Part shown: positions 1-9,899 of the stretch, in pieces
Numbering within the stretch: position 1 is the first letter of the stretch
How the letters are laid out: every line of letters starts with the position of its first letter
Source: Azospirillum sp. TSH58
GTDB lineage: Bacteria > Pseudomonadota > Alphaproteobacteria > Azospirillales > Azospirillaceae
Assembly: GCF_003119115.1 (NCBI RefSeq)
Contig: NZ_CP022364.1
Span: 1,874,001-1,938,000, forward strand
DNA: 64,000 bases
Direction of reading: 5' to 3'
The notes under the pieces: generated by a model
Told to the model about the DNA's origin: nothing
Seen by the model: the letters and a program-made list of their open reading frames with translations, nothing else
Database searches by the model: none
Translations under genes and position numbers: made by a program

Positions 1-525
1 CGCCGCCTGCGCGCAGCACCCGAGACGGCGCAGACGCCGGTCATCATGCTGACCGCGATGGGCGAGGAGACGGACCGCATCGTCGGGCTGGAGATGGGCG
101 CCGACGACTATCTGGCGAAGCCCTTCAGCCCGCGCGAGCTTCTGGCCCGCGTCAAGGCCGTGCTGCGCCGCGCCTCCGGCCCGCCGGTGGCCGGCGGTGC
201 CGTGGGCAAGACGCTGGGCTTCGAGGGCTGGACGCTCGACCTCGCCAAGCGGGAGCTGCGCTCGCCCGACGGGGTGCTGGTGCAGCTCTCCGCCGGGGAA
301 TACGACCTGCTGGTCGCCTTCGTGGAGCATCCGCAGCGGGTGCTGACCCGCGACCAGCTGCTCGATCTGGCGCGCGGGCGCTCGGCGGTGCCCTTCGACC
401 GCTCCATCGACGTGCAGGTCAGCCGGCTGCGCCGCAAGATCGAGCCCGACCCGGCCGACCCCACCATGATCAAGACGGTGCGCGGCGGCGGCTATCTGTT
501 CACCCCGGCGGTGACGGGAGGCTGA
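1..525 (+). CDS. OmpR-family response regulator, 5' end outside window
   Basis: Transcription-factor half of a two-component pair. The visible 174 residues start inside the receiver domain: an LTAMGEE stretch is followed by [10 protein letters not shown], whose Lys is the conserved receiver lysine after beta-5. A complete winged-helix DNA-binding domain follows (about residues 75-170), ending with the usual VRGGGYLF. The phosphoacceptor Asp lies upstream of the window and cannot be checked. The stop TGA is one base before the ATG of the kinase at 527, so the two are co-translated. The target genes are unknown. Confidence 0.93.
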   Translation, partial: RRLRAAPETAQTPVIMLTAMGEETDRIVGLEMGADDYLAKPFSPRELLARVKAVLRRASGPPVAGGAVGKTLGFEGWTLDLAKRELRSPDGVLVQLSAGEYDLLVAFVEHPQRVLTRDQLLDLARGRSAVPFDRSIDVQVSRLRRKIEPDPADPTMIKTVRGGGYLFTPAVTGG

Positions 526-526
526 G

Positions 527-1921
527 ATGACCCGTCCTGGCTTGGAGGCCGCCCGCAAGAGCCGCCTGCTGGTGGCCCGGCGCTGGCTGCCGGACAGCAT
601 CGCCTCCCGGCTGGTGCTGACCGTGGTGCTGGCGCTGCTGCTGACCCAGGCGGTCAGCGCGCTGGTCTATCTGACCGACCGCCCCCCGGGACCGCCGGCC
701 CACAGCATGCGCGTCCTGGTCCAGCGCGTGACCGCCATCGTCCAGCTGGTGGAGAGCACCCCGCCGCAGGAGCGTCGGCGGCTGGTCAAGGCGATCGACG
801 ACCCCGTGCTGCGGGTGGACTGGAATCCCGAGACGCCGCGCTTCGCCAACCAGCGCGAGGGCTTCCCCTTCGACCGGCTGCGCCGCGCCATCCGCGGCGA
901 ACTGGACGATCCCGACCGCGCCGTGGTGGTCGAGGTCCGGCGGGAGCGCCCGATGCCCGGTCCCTTCCCGGTGGACGAGCACCGCTGGGGCGCCGACGTC
1001 CGGCTGTCGGTGGGGCTGAAGGACGGGTCCTGGCTGACCTTCGTCGGCGGCGACCCGCTGGAGGGGCCGTTCCGGCTGCTGCGCTTCGCCCTGTGGATGG
1101 CCGGCATCGTCGGGGCGGTGGCGCTGGTCTCGGTCTGGACGGCGCGCCGCATGACCGCCCCCATCGCGCGCTTCGCCGACGCGGCGGAGCGGCTGGGCGT
1201 GGACGGCGAGGCGCCGCCCCTGCCGGAAGCCGGCCCGACGGAGCTGCGCGCCGCCACCCGCGCCTTCAACCGGATGCAGGCGCGTCTGGCCCGCTTCGTC
1301 GCCGACCGCACCCAGATGCTGGCGGCGATGAGCCACGACCTGCGCACGCCGCTGACCCGCCTGCGCCTGCGCGCCGAGCTGGTCGAGGACCCGGAGATGC
1401 AGCGCAAGATGCTCGCCGACCTCGACGAGATGGCGGCGATGATCAACGCCACGCTGGCCTTCGCCCGCGACGACGCCAAGCACGAGCCGCGCGGCCCGCT
1501 CGACCTCGCCGACCTGCTGCAGAGCCTGTGCGACGACCGCGTGGACGCCGGGCACGAGGCCGCCTACGAGGGGCCGGCGCACGCGACGGTGGACGGGCGC
1601 CCGGTGGCCCTGCGCCGCGCCTTCGCCAACCTGATGGACAACGCCATCGCCTACGGCGGCGGCTTCACCGTCCGGCTGCGGCCCGCGGACGGGGAGCTGC
1701 AGGTGGAGATCGAGGACGGCGGCCCCGGCATCCCGGAGGCCGAGTTCGAGAAGGTCTTCGCCCCCTTCTACCGGCTGGAGCGCTCGCGCTCGCGCGACAC
1801 CGGCGGGGTGGGGCTGGGGCTGGCCACCGCCCGCACGGTGGTGCGCGGCCACGGCGGCGACATCGCGCTCTCCAACCGCCCGGAGGGAGGGCTGCGGGTG
1901 ACGGTGACCCTGCCGCGGTGA
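527..1921 (+). CDS. EnvZ-like sensor histidine kinase
   Basis: Membrane sensor kinase of 464 aa, partner of the upstream OmpR-type regulator. Helices lie near residues 28-49 and 183-205 and bracket a periplasmic domain of about 130 residues. A HAMP domain (about 205-258) and a HisKA domain with His270 in [11 protein letters not shown] follow. The HATPase domain has an intact N box ([12 protein letters not shown]), a G1 box (EDGGPGIP) and a G2 box (GVGLGLA). The architecture is that of EnvZ, but the sensed signal cannot be told from sequence. It starts one base after the regulator's stop codon, which fixes the start. Confidence 0.92.
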   Translation: MTRPGLEAARKSRLLVARRWLPDSIASRLVLTVVLALLLTQAVSALVYLTDRPPGPPAHSMRVLVQRVTAIVQLVESTPPQERRRLVKAIDDPVLRVDWNPETPRFANQREGFPFDRLRRAIRGELDDPDRAVVVEVRRERPMPGPFPVDEHRWGADVRLSVGLKDGSWLTFVGGDPLEGPFRLLRFALWMAGIVGAVALVSVWTARRMTAPIARFADAAERLGVDGEAPPLPEAGPTELRAATRAFNRMQARLARFVADRTQMLAAMSHDLRTPLTRLRLRAELVEDPEMQRKMLADLDEMAAMINATLAFARDDAKHEPRGPLDLADLLQSLCDDRVDAGHEAAYEGPAHATVDGRPVALRRAFANLMDNAIAYGGGFTVRLRPADGELQVEIEDGGPGIPEAEFEKVFAPFYRLERSRSRDTGGVGLGLATARTVVRGHGGDIALSNRPEGGLRVTVTLPR

Positions 1922-1940
1922 TGGCAGGGTGCGTCAAAGC

Positions 1941-2068
1941 CCTCGCCCCTCCGGGGAGAGGGTTGGGTGAGGGGGCGCCCGAAGGGCGGAAACGCAGCCT
2001 CATTGCAGAGCCTTTCCGGCCTGCGGCCGCCCCCTCATCCTGACCTTCTCCCCAGGGGGGAGAAGGGA
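1941..2068. repeat. Palindromic C/G-rich intergenic repeat, copy 1
   Basis: The spacer between the kinase and the NADH dehydrogenase holds an imperfect inverted repeat. The left arm contains GGGGAGAGGGTTGGGTGAGG. The right arm contains its near complement, CCCCTCATCCTGACCTTCTC. About 65 bases lie between the arms. The same style of CTCCCC/GGGGAG arms recurs at 29436-29526 and 47237-47332, so this looks like a dispersed intergenic element. It may also end transcription of the two-component operon. No transposase is associated. Confidence 0.7.
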
Positions 2069-2137
2069 TTATGCACCGCAACATCGGCGGCGCATCGGCG
2101 GTTATCGGTGCAGGACCGTCCTGACCGGAGACCCGCC

Positions 2138-3499
2138 GTGCCGCCGATCGACCGCACCCCCTCGCCCGTGGACAGCCGCCCCCATGTCGTGATCGTCGGC
2201 GCGGGGTTCGGCGGGCTGGCCTGCGCGGAGGCTTTGGGCGGGACGAACGTCCGCGTCACCATCATCGACCGCAACAACTACCACCTGTTCGTGCCGCTGC
2301 TCTATCAGGTGGCGACCGCCGCCCTGTCGCCCGCCGACATCGCCGAGCCGATCCGCCGCATCGTCAGCCGCCATCCCAACATCGACGTGGTGATGGGCGA
2401 GGTGACCGGCGTCGATCGCGCCGCCAAGCGGGTGGAGTTGGCCGACGGCGGCTTCGTCCCCTACGACCGGCTGGTGCTGGCGACCGGCTCCTCCTACAGC
2501 TATTTCGGGCACGACGACTGGGCGGAGATCGCCCCCGGCCTGAAGACCATCGAGAACGCCCGGCGGATCCGCGCGCGGCTGCTGCTGAATTTCGAGCAGG
2601 CCGAGATGTGCGGGGACCCGGCCCGGCAGAAGGCGCTGATGACCACCATCGTGGTCGGCGGCGGCCCCACCGGCGTGGAGATGGCCGGGGCGGTGGCGGA
2701 GCTGGCCCGCTTCACGCTGGCCCGCGACTTCCGCCGCATCGACCCGCGCACCGCCCGCGTCCTGCTGGTGGAGGCCGGGCCGCGCATCCTGTCCACCTTC
2801 CCCGACGATCTGGGCCAGTACGCCCTCCGCAAGCTGGAGGAGCTGGGCGTCGTCGTGCTGACCGGGCAGGCGGTGGAGAGCATCACGCCGGAGGGCGCCA
2901 CGGTCGGCGGGCGCTTCATCCCGGCGGGGGCCATCGTGTGGGGCGCCGGGGTCAAGGCGTCGCCCGCCGGGTCCTGGCTGGGGGTGGAGACCGACCGCAG
3001 CGGGCGCATCCCGGTCAACGCCGACCTGTCGGTGCCGGGCGTGCCGGACGTCTACGCGCTGGGCGACACGGCGGCGCTGGCCGGCGAGGACGGCAAGCCG
3101 CTGCCCGGTCTGGCCCAGGTCGCCAAGCAGCAGGGCGAGCATCTCGGCGGCGGGCTGGAGGCCAGCCTGCTGCGCGGCCAGCCGCTGGAGCCCTTCCGCT
3201 TCCGCAACCGCGGCAACACGGCCATCGTCGGGCGCAGCGCCGCCGTCTTCGATTTCGGGACGCACAAGCTGAAGGGCTGGTTCGCCTGGGTGCTGTGGGC
3301 GATCGTCCACGTCTATCTGCTGGTGAACTTCCACAAGCGGATGCTGGTCACCATGCAATGGCTGTGGCGCTGGGCCACCTACCAGCGCGGCGCGCGGCTG
3401 ATCACCACCGACCGCCCGGTGTCGGCGGCGGAGTCCGTCACCGCTCCGCATGGCGGGAGCGCCGAGCCCTTTCGGGGAATGAAGCGCGGCCAGGGCTGA
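2138..3499 (+). CDS. ndh: Type II NADH dehydrogenase (FAD-dependent)
   Basis: Single-subunit NADH:quinone oxidoreductase that passes electrons from NADH to quinone without pumping protons. The protein has 453 aa. The FAD dinucleotide fold is at the N-terminus (VGAGFGGLACAE), and the NAD-binding fold with VVGGGPTGVEMAG lies near residue 170. A second FAD motif (PDVYALGDTA) is near residue 305. The C-terminus carries an amphipathic or hydrophobic stretch (WFAWVLWAIVHVYLLV), as in membrane-attached NDH-2. The frame stays open to 1967 through the repeat, but GTG at 2138 has CCGGAG seven bases upstream and gives the family length. Confidence 0.9.
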   Translation: MPPIDRTPSPVDSRPHVVIVGAGFGGLACAEALGGTNVRVTIIDRNNYHLFVPLLYQVATAALSPADIAEPIRRIVSRHPNIDVVMGEVTGVDRAAKRVELADGGFVPYDRLVLATGSSYSYFGHDDWAEIAPGLKTIENARRIRARLLLNFEQAEMCGDPARQKALMTTIVVGGGPTGVEMAGAVAELARFTLARDFRRIDPRTARVLLVEAGPRILSTFPDDLGQYALRKLEELGVVVLTGQAVESITPEGATVGGRFIPAGAIVWGAGVKASPAGSWLGVETDRSGRIPVNADLSVPGVPDVYALGDTAALAGEDGKPLPGLAQVAKQQGEHLGGGLEASLLRGQPLEPFRFRNRGNTAIVGRSAAVFDFGTHKLKGWFAWVLWAIVHVYLLVNFHKRMLVTMQWLWRWATYQRGARLITTDRPVSAAESVTAPHGGSAEPFRGMKRGQG

Positions 3500-3508
3500 G
3501 GGGGCGGG

Positions 3509-6007
3509 TCAGGAGGGCTTTGGATCGGATGCGGGCGGGAGCGGCAGGACGCAGCGGAAGCGGGTGCCGTGGCCCGGCCACTCCTCGACCTCCAGCCGCC
3601 CGCCGTGCAGCTCCATGACGTTGCGCACCAGCGACAGGCCGAGCGCCGCGGCGCCGCGCGGGTCGTTGCGGTCGTAGCGCGAGGGCGGGGCGGCCTCGCC
3701 CGGCCCGGTGCCGCTGCCCACGGTCAGCACCAGGGCGTCGGCGGTCCGCTCCCCGGACAGCAGGATGCGGCGGTCCGCCGGCGGGTGGCGGATGGCCCCG
3801 ACGACCAGGGTGAACAGCGCCTGCTTCAGCCGCCGCTCGTCGCCCTCCGCCTCGCCCAGCGACGACGGGGCGGCGAGGTCGAGCCGCAGCCCCTCGCGCC
3901 GCGCCCATTCGCGCGTCAGCTCGCCCACCGTCTCCAGCAGGTCGGGCACGTCGACGGTGCCGCGGTCCAGCGTGGTCACCCCGGCGCCCAGGCTGGTCAT
4001 GTCCACCACGTCGTCGATCAGCTCCAGCAGCCGCTCGCCCGCGTTCAGAACGCCCTTCACATACTCGATCTGGCGCGGGTTCAATTCGCCGAAATACTGG
4101 TTCGCCAGCACCTCGGCGAAGCCGATGATGCCGTTCAGCGGGTTGCGCAGATGGTGGGAGACGTTGGCGATGAACTCGCTCTTCAACTGGTCGGCGGCCT
4201 CCAGCGCGGCGTTGGAGGCGCGCAGCGCCTGTTCCAGGCGGGCGCTGTCGGTGACGTCGAGGTAGCTGTTCAGCACGGCCCCGTCGGGCAGCGGCAGGGT
4301 GGAGAACTCCACCACCGAGCCGTCCGCCCGCTCCAGACGGCCCGAGCGCACGGCGCGCTCCAGCGTCGCGCCGATCATCTCGTCCTTCAGGCTGTCCCAG
4401 TCGCCGCCATTCTCCAGGAAGGGCCGCATCCGCTCGAACAGGCCGGAGATGTGCGGCTCGCCCAGCAGGTCGTCGTCGTCCAGGTCCCAGACGCGCGCGA
4501 AGGCCGGGTTGGACAGCTTCAGCCGCCCGTCGCCGCCGAACACGGCGATGCCCTCGGCCAGATTGTCCAGCGTCTCCTGCTGCACGGCGATCAGCGTGTT
4601 GTAGGAGGATTCCAGAGCCAAGGTGTTGGTCACGTCCTCCAGAATCTGCATCAGCCCGCCCAGCGGGTGGGGGGCGGCGAGGCTGCGCAGCGTCGTGCCG
4701 TCCGGCAGGTGCATCAGCTCCTCGACCGGCTCCAGCAGGCGGGTGTAGCGGCTCAGCCGCTCGCGCTTGTAGCTCTGGTAGTCGGCGTATTCGGGCAGGC
4801 GGCGGCGGGTGCGCAACTCCTCCAGGATTTCGCCGTGGGTGGGCTGGCTGCGCAGCCAGGACTCCTCCAGGTCCCACAGCCGGGCGTAGGCCTGGTTGAA
4901 GAAGGTCAGCCGCGTGTCGGCGCCGAAGATGGCGATGGCGGCGCCCAGCCGCTCCAGCACCTCGCCGTGGGCGGCGAGGTGGCGGCTCAGCTCGCCGCGC
5001 ATCTCCTCCACCGCCGTGACGTCCAGCGCGTAGCCGACGACCAGCGTGCCGCCACCCTCCGGGGCGGGCAGGGGGGCCTCGGTGACCTCCAGCAGGCGCC
5101 GCTCGGCGCCGATGACGGTGGAGACCCGCTCCGACTGGGCGACCCCGCTGTCAAGTGCCCGCTGCGCCAGGGCGCGCCCGGCGCCGTCCGCGGCCAGTTC
5201 CCGGCCGCTGTCCGGAACGGCGGCGGGGTCGGAATCCACGGCGCGGGCGTAGGCGCGGTTGCACCAGGACAGCGTCCGCCCGGCGCCGCGCAGCCACACC
5301 GGCAGCGGCAGGGCGTCCACCGCCGCGCGCAGCTCGGCCAGCGCCGATTCGGCGTCGCGCCGCCCGCGGGCCAGCTCCTCCTGCTCGGCGCGACGGTCGG
5401 TGACGTCCTCCAGCCAGACGACGTCCTGGTATCCGGTGGCCTGATATCCTGTTGCCTGACGCGCGGTGGCCTCACGCGCGGCGGGCTGGGGCCCGGCGTC
5501 CGGCGTTGCGGCGGATGGTGCGGCGGCCCGCCGCCCGTTCAGCAGCAGGCGTCGCCCGCTGCGGGTCGTCGCCTCGATCCGGAAGCCCTCGCCCCCGGCG
5601 CGCAGGCGGCGCAGCGCTTCGGCGACCCGGGGGGCGTCGGCGTCGGCGAAGGCGCCCGCGATGTCCTGGCCCGGCGCCACGCCGAGCAGCTTGGCGCAGC
5701 CCGGCGCCGCGCTGACGGCGCCATCGTCGCCCCAGGCGCACCAGGGGGTGGGAGAGGCGGCCAGCAGGGCCTCCAGGCGCGCCACCTCGGCCGCCAGCCG
5801 GTCGCTGCGGCGGCGCTCCCTGCCGGTCCAGAACAGCCCGCCGAAGCCGGCGGCGCCGAGGACGCCGGCGAAGCCCAGCATGGCGGGCGAGCCGGAGGGT
5901 CCGGCCATCAGGCCGACTCCCACTGCCAGCCCCAGCGCGGCAAAGGCGTATGATCGGGTCAGGACGCTCACGCGGGTGAGACTAGTCCACGCCTCCCGGC
6001 GGAGCAA
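3509..6007 (-). CDS. Multi-PAS histidine-kinase-like protein with degenerate ATPase domain
   Basis: An 832-aa protein with two N-terminal membrane helices (about 20-62) and several PAS modules (about 80-200, 225-335, 350-460, 475-590). A HisKA helix pair contains VSHHLRNPLNG, with the expected phosphoacceptor at His618. The C-terminal ATPase-like domain is degenerate. The N-box asparagines are replaced (LFTLVVGAIRH, Thr733 and Gly737), and the G1 box has no DxGxG (GSGTGPG). The G2-like ALGLSLVR survives. It may act as a pseudokinase or scaffold, as argued for DivL-type proteins; that is inference. The start is either TTG at 6007 or GTG at 5971. Degenerate 15-bp repeats encode ATGYQATGYQ near residue 190. 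Confidence 0.85.
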   Translation of the reverse strand: MLRREAWTSLTRVSVLTRSYAFAALGLAVGVGLMAGPSGSPAMLGFAGVLGAAGFGGLFWTGRERRRSDRLAAEVARLEALLAASPTPWCAWGDDGAVSAAPGCAKLLGVAPGQDIAGAFADADAPRVAEALRRLRAGGEGFRIEATTRSGRRLLLNGRRAAAPSAATPDAGPQPAAREATARQATGYQATGYQDVVWLEDVTDRRAEQEELARGRRDAESALAELRAAVDALPLPVWLRGAGRTLSWCNRAYARAVDSDPAAVPDSGRELAADGAGRALAQRALDSGVAQSERVSTVIGAERRLLEVTEAPLPAPEGGGTLVVGYALDVTAVEEMRGELSRHLAAHGEVLERLGAAIAIFGADTRLTFFNQAYARLWDLEESWLRSQPTHGEILEELRTRRRLPEYADYQSYKRERLSRYTRLLEPVEELMHLPDGTTLRSLAAPHPLGGLMQILEDVTNTLALESSYNTLIAVQQETLDNLAEGIAVFGGDGRLKLSNPAFARVWDLDDDDLLGEPHISGLFERMRPFLENGGDWDSLKDEMIGATLERAVRSGRLERADGSVVEFSTLPLPDGAVLNSYLDVTDSARLEQALRASNAALEAADQLKSEFIANVSHHLRNPLNGIIGFAEVLANQYFGELNPRQIEYVKGVLNAGERLLELIDDVVDMTSLGAGVTTLDRGTVDVPDLLETVGELTREWARREGLRLDLAAPSSLGEAEGDERRLKQALFTLVVGAIRHPPADRRILLSGERTADALVLTVGSGTGPGEAAPPSRYDRNDPRGAAALGLSLVRNVMELHGGRLEVEEWPGHGTRFRCVLPLPPASDPKPS

Positions 6008-6058
6008 GGCGGGCCGGCGGTGGTGCCACTTTCGGGGTGGTGCGGCCCTTTCTCCCGG

Positions 6059-9000
6059 CTAGACCGCTTCCCCGACCCGCAGGGCGCGGATCGCCGCCTC
6101 GACCGCCGGATAGGCGGCGCGCACCGCCGCCAGGGCCTGCGCCGCCCCGTCCGGGTCGCCACGGTGGGCGGCGAGTTCCAGGGCGGAGGCGCTGCGGCCC
6201 AGCCACTCGGCCCCCGCCGTGCGGGCGGCCCCGGCCAGCGTGTGGGCGGCGCCGCGAAGGGCCTCCAGGTCGTTGCGCTCCAGGGCGGCGGCGGCCTCGT
6301 CCAGCAGCGGGCGGGTGGTCTCCAGGAAGAAGTCCAGCATGTCCAGCGCCATCCCGTCGAGCGCGCCGAAGGTGGTGCGGACATGGTCGAGGTCCAGCGT
6401 CCGCTCCGCCGTCCCGCCCGCCTCCGCCGCGGGCGGCTCGTCGGGGGCCGCGGCGCTGCCCGCGCCCAGCGCCCGGTTCAGGGCGGTGGCGAGCTGCTTC
6501 AGGGTCACCGGCTTGGCGATGTAGTCGTCCATCCCCGCGGCGGTGCAGCGTTCCATCTCCCCGGCCAGGGCGTTGGCGGTCATGGCGATGATGGCGGTGC
6601 GCGGGCGGGGGCCGAGGGCCGACCCGGGGGCCGACCCGGGGGCCGAATCGGGAGCCGACTCGGCGCTGCGGATCTGGCGCGACAGCTCGTAGCCGTCCAT
6701 GCGCGGCATGTGGCAATCGGTGATCAGCAGCCGGTAGGGCCGCGCCCGCCAGGCGGTCAGCGCCTCCAGCCCGTCACCGGTCAGGTCGGCCTCGAAGCCG
6801 AGCTGGCGGAGCTGGCGCAGGATCACCTGCTGGTTCGTCGGGTGGTCCTCCGCCACCAGGATCATCGGCGGGGCCGCGGCATCGTCGGGGGCCGCCATGT
6901 CGAGGGTGGCCGGACCGCCGTCCGCCACGGGAGGCGGGGCGTCGGCGTGGCGCTCCGGGGGAACGGCGCGCCCGGCCAGGGCGGCCAGACGGCGGAACAG
7001 GGCGTCGCGGCGGATCGGGCGGCCGAGATGGTCGTGTCGCGGCGGTTGTCCGGCGGGCGGGGCGCCGTCCTCGCCGGTTTCCGGCGGGCAGTCGCTGGCC
7101 TGCTCCCGCCCGTCCACGAGATGCAGCGTGGGCGGCGGGCGGACCCCGGCGGCGGCGATGAGGCTCAGCACCGCCGGAGCGGACAGCCGCGGGTTGGGCG
7201 CGCCGGGCGCATCCTCCGGATGGTGCTCCAGCAGCCCGTCGGCGAGGACCAGCAGGTCGGCGTCGGCCATCGTCAGCAGTTCCACCGCCTCGTCCGCCGT
7301 GGTGGCGTCGGCGACGGCGGCGCGCTTGTCCTCCAGCGCGCGGATCAGGACGGCGCGCTGCACCGGGTCCGGCTCGGCCACGATGATGGACAGGCCGGTC
7401 AGGTCGGTGTCGTCGCCGGGGACCGTGCGCGGATCGCCCGGCGCCAGATCGACCGTGAACCAGAAGGTGGAGCCGCAGCCCGGGGCCGACTCGACCCCGA
7501 TGCGCCCGCCCATCATCTCCACCAGACGGGCGCAGATGGCCAGCCCCAGCCCGGTGCCGCCGAAGCGGCGGGTGGTCGAGCTGTCGGCCTGGCTGAAGGG
7601 CTGGAACAGGCGGGCCTGGCCGGCGCTGCTGATGCCGATGCCGGTGTCCTCCACCGCGAAGCGCAGGCGCAGCCGGTCCGACCCGGCGGCGGCGGGCTCC
7701 AGCCGGGTGCGCAGCACGACCCGGCCGGCGTCGGTGAACTTGATGGCGTTGCCCGTCAGGTTGAACAGGATCTGGCGCAGCCGCCCCGGGTCGCCGCGCA
7801 CCGCCGCCGGCACCGCGCGGTCGAGGTCGCAGACCAGCAGCAGCGCCTTCTGGTGGGCCTGCGGGGCCAGCAGCTCCGCCACCCCCTCCACCAGCTCGCG
7901 CGGGTCGAGGTCCATCTCGTCGAGGTCGAGCTTCCCGGCCTCGATCTTGGACAGGTCGAGGATGTCGTCGATGATCCGCAGCAGCGCCGTCGCGCTGTCG
8001 CGCACGGTGGTGACGAGTTCGGTCTGCTCCGCGTCCAGCGGAGTCAGGGCGATCAGCTCCAGCATGCCCAGCACGCCGTTCATCGGGGTGCGGATCTCGT
8101 GGCTCATGGTCGCCAGGAACTCCGACTTGGAGCGGGCGGCGACCTCCGCCTGATCCTTGGCGTGGCGCAGATCCTCCTCGGCGCGCTTGCGGCCGGTAAT
8201 GTCGTAGCTCCAGGCGAGGATGGCCGGTTCCCCCTCGAACTCCGTGCGCTGCAGCGTCTGGAGCGCCCAGACGCGGCTGCCGTCGGGCCGGTCCACCGCC
8301 ACCTCGACGTCGCGGGCGACCAGCCCGGCGCCGTCCTGCGGGAGGGCGCGTCCCTGCAGGGTGGCGCCGGGCAGGGCCAGCGCGTGGCGGCGCCCGATGA
8401 AGGCGTCCAGCGGCAGCCCGGCCAGCTCCGCCGCGCGGGCGTTGGCGAAGGCCACGGAGCCGTCGGGCCGTCCGATCGACACGCCGACCGGGCTCTGCTC
8501 CAGGATCGCGCGCAGGCGGCGCCCGCTCTCCGACAGGGCGTGCTCGCGCGAGCGGATGGTGGCGACGAAATAGTGCAGGGCGCGCGCCATGTCGGCGATC
8601 TCGTCCTGCCCGTGGGTGGGGATGGCGACGGACCGCCCGGCGGCCGACGCGGTCATGGCCGTCTGAAGCCCGCGCAGCCGCCGCACCACGTTGCGGTGGA
8701 TGTAGAGGAAGATGCCGAGGGCGCCCAGGATGGAGACCACGGCCATCGCCAGGATGGCGTTCTTGCCGTCGCGGATCACCCGCTCGAACTCGCCGGAGCG
8801 GGCGGCGATGTCCTGCTCGATCGCCAGGAAATGGTCCGACACCGCGCCGACCAGCCGGTCGGAGACGTTCTGGTTGCGGGTGATCGACCCCTTGATGGCG
8901 CGGGCCAGCCCGATTTCCGTCAGGCGGCTGGTGAACAGGTTGTGCTCCCCCAGCCCCAGCGCCTCCAGCTCCCGGTACAGCGGCTCCAGGTCGAAGGCGG

Positions 9001-9712
9001 GACCCGGAGGCAGGCCCGACACCGCCTCCGCCGCGCGGTCCATCGCGGCGCGGTAGTCCTGCCGCAGCCGGTCCACCCGCGCCTCGTGGTCGGCACGGGA
9101 GGCGGCGACCATCAGCAGGATGGCGTGCTGGGCCTCCGCCGTCCACAGGTCGATCCGCCGTTCGGTGTCCCGGGACTCCTCCCATCCCGTCTGGTTCCGG
9201 GGAGCGGCGGTCTTGTCGCGCAGCGATTCCTCGGCGTTGCGGATGCGCTCGGCGAGCTGGATCAGGCGGTTGACCAGCCCGCCCGTCTCCGCGGCGGCGG
9301 CGAGCTGGCGTTCCACCTGGGTGTTCAGGGTCATCAGGTTGGCGACCAGCTCGTTCTTGCGGCGCTGCAGCTCGGCCACGTCGGCCACGTCGGTGCCGCG
9401 CTCGCGCAGCCGGGTCATCAGGTCCTCCAGCAGGGCGATCTGGTCGCTCAGCCGGGCCATCACCGATTCGCGCACCGACTGGCTCTGCACTGCCACCAGG
9501 GCCGGGGCGTTGGCGGCCAGCGTGCCGCTCTGCTGGGCGAGCTGCGAGGCGTTGACGAGGCCCGGCACCTTGGCCGTGGCGATCTGCTCGAACCCCTGGT
9601 GGAAGCGGCCGAAGAGGGACACGGCCACCACGCCGGTGGCGGCGGTCAGGCCGGCGATCACGGTCAGCCCCGCGAGGATGCGAAACGCCACGCCCAGCCG
9701 GGGAAGCCGCAT
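6059..9712 (-). CDS. BvgS/TorS-like hybrid sensor kinase (HK-REC-REC-Hpt)
   Basis: Multistep phosphorelay kinase of 1217 aa. Membrane helices at about 11-33 and 316-338 enclose a helical periplasmic sensor of about 280 residues like that of TorS-type kinases. HAMP (340-392), PAS (400-510) and HisKA with His538 (ATMSHEIRTPM) follow, then a HATPase with FNLTGNAIKF and GGTGLGLAI. The first receiver is degenerate: GRPIRRDAL stands where KP is expected. The second receiver is canonical (VAEDHPTN, LLITDCHMP, AKPV). A terminal Hpt domain has AHTLAGAARTAG. ATG 9712 has GAGG eight bases upstream; the longer open frame to 10264 is rejected. In-frame 12-bp repeats near 6619-6663 encode an Ala/Pro/Gly/Ser linker. 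Confidence 0.93.
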   Translation of the reverse strand: MRLPRLGVAFRILAGLTVIAGLTAATGVVAVSLFGRFHQGFEQIATAKVPGLVNASQLAQQSGTLAANAPALVAVQSQSVRESVMARLSDQIALLEDLMTRLRERGTDVADVAELQRRKNELVANLMTLNTQVERQLAAAAETGGLVNRLIQLAERIRNAEESLRDKTAAPRNQTGWEESRDTERRIDLWTAEAQHAILLMVAASRADHEARVDRLRQDYRAAMDRAAEAVSGLPPGPAFDLEPLYRELEALGLGEHNLFTSRLTEIGLARAIKGSITRNQNVSDRLVGAVSDHFLAIEQDIAARSGEFERVIRDGKNAILAMAVVSILGALGIFLYIHRNVVRRLRGLQTAMTASAAGRSVAIPTHGQDEIADMARALHYFVATIRSREHALSESGRRLRAILEQSPVGVSIGRPDGSVAFANARAAELAGLPLDAFIGRRHALALPGATLQGRALPQDGAGLVARDVEVAVDRPDGSRVWALQTLQRTEFEGEPAILAWSYDITGRKRAEEDLRHAKDQAEVAARSKSEFLATMSHEIRTPMNGVLGMLELIALTPLDAEQTELVTTVRDSATALLRIIDDILDLSKIEAGKLDLDEMDLDPRELVEGVAELLAPQAHQKALLLVCDLDRAVPAAVRGDPGRLRQILFNLTGNAIKFTDAGRVVLRTRLEPAAAGSDRLRLRFAVEDTGIGISSAGQARLFQPFSQADSSTTRRFGGTGLGLAICARLVEMMGGRIGVESAPGCGSTFWFTVDLAPGDPRTVPGDDTDLTGLSIIVAEPDPVQRAVLIRALEDKRAAVADATTADEAVELLTMADADLLVLADGLLEHHPEDAPGAPNPRLSAPAVLSLIAAAGVRPPPTLHLVDGREQASDCPPETGEDGAPPAGQPPRHDHLGRPIRRDALFRRLAALAGRAVPPERHADAPPPVADGGPATLDMAAPDDAAAPPMILVAEDHPTNQQVILRQLRQLGFEADLTGDGLEALTAWRARPYRLLITDCHMPRMDGYELSRQIRSAESAPDSAPGSAPGSALGPRPRTAIIAMTANALAGEMERCTAAGMDDYIAKPVTLKQLATALNRALGAGSAAAPDEPPAAEAGGTAERTLDLDHVRTTFGALDGMALDMLDFFLETTRPLLDEAAAALERNDLEALRGAAHTLAGAARTAGAEWLGRSASALELAAHRGDPDGAAQALAAVRAAYPAVEAAIRALRVGEAV

Positions 9713-9899
9713 GCCCGTGCCTCGCTTTCTTGTCGTCCGCTTGAGATAACACGGGCAATCGGCCGGGCGCAATTCACACCCCTTCAGCGCAATCGGACGC
9801 TGCGCGATCGGACGCTGCGGAATCAGGCGCCGGGCGGGCTTGACCCGCGCCGGTTGCCGGGCCGAAGCTGACCGGGGGTGGCAGAGGGGAGAGTGGCCG
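9713..9899. promoter_or_regulatory. Divergent intergenic region with 15-bp tandem repeat
   Basis: This 187-base spacer separates the minus-strand hybrid kinase from the plus-strand binding protein, so it should carry promoters for both. Positions 9788-9832 hold about three copies of a 15-bp unit (GCGCAATCGGACGCT, GCGCGATCGGACGCT, then a degenerate copy). I cannot define -35/-10 boxes with confidence. The repeats could be binding sites or simple replication slippage. Confidence 0.5.

Noticed and set aside
500..1852. Long open frames antisense to the first kinase
   Set aside because: They arise from high G+C codon bias on the coding strand; translations are Arg/Gly/Ala-rich with no family motifs. 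The same applies to the long antisense frames over the hybrid kinase, trpB, pgm and secA.
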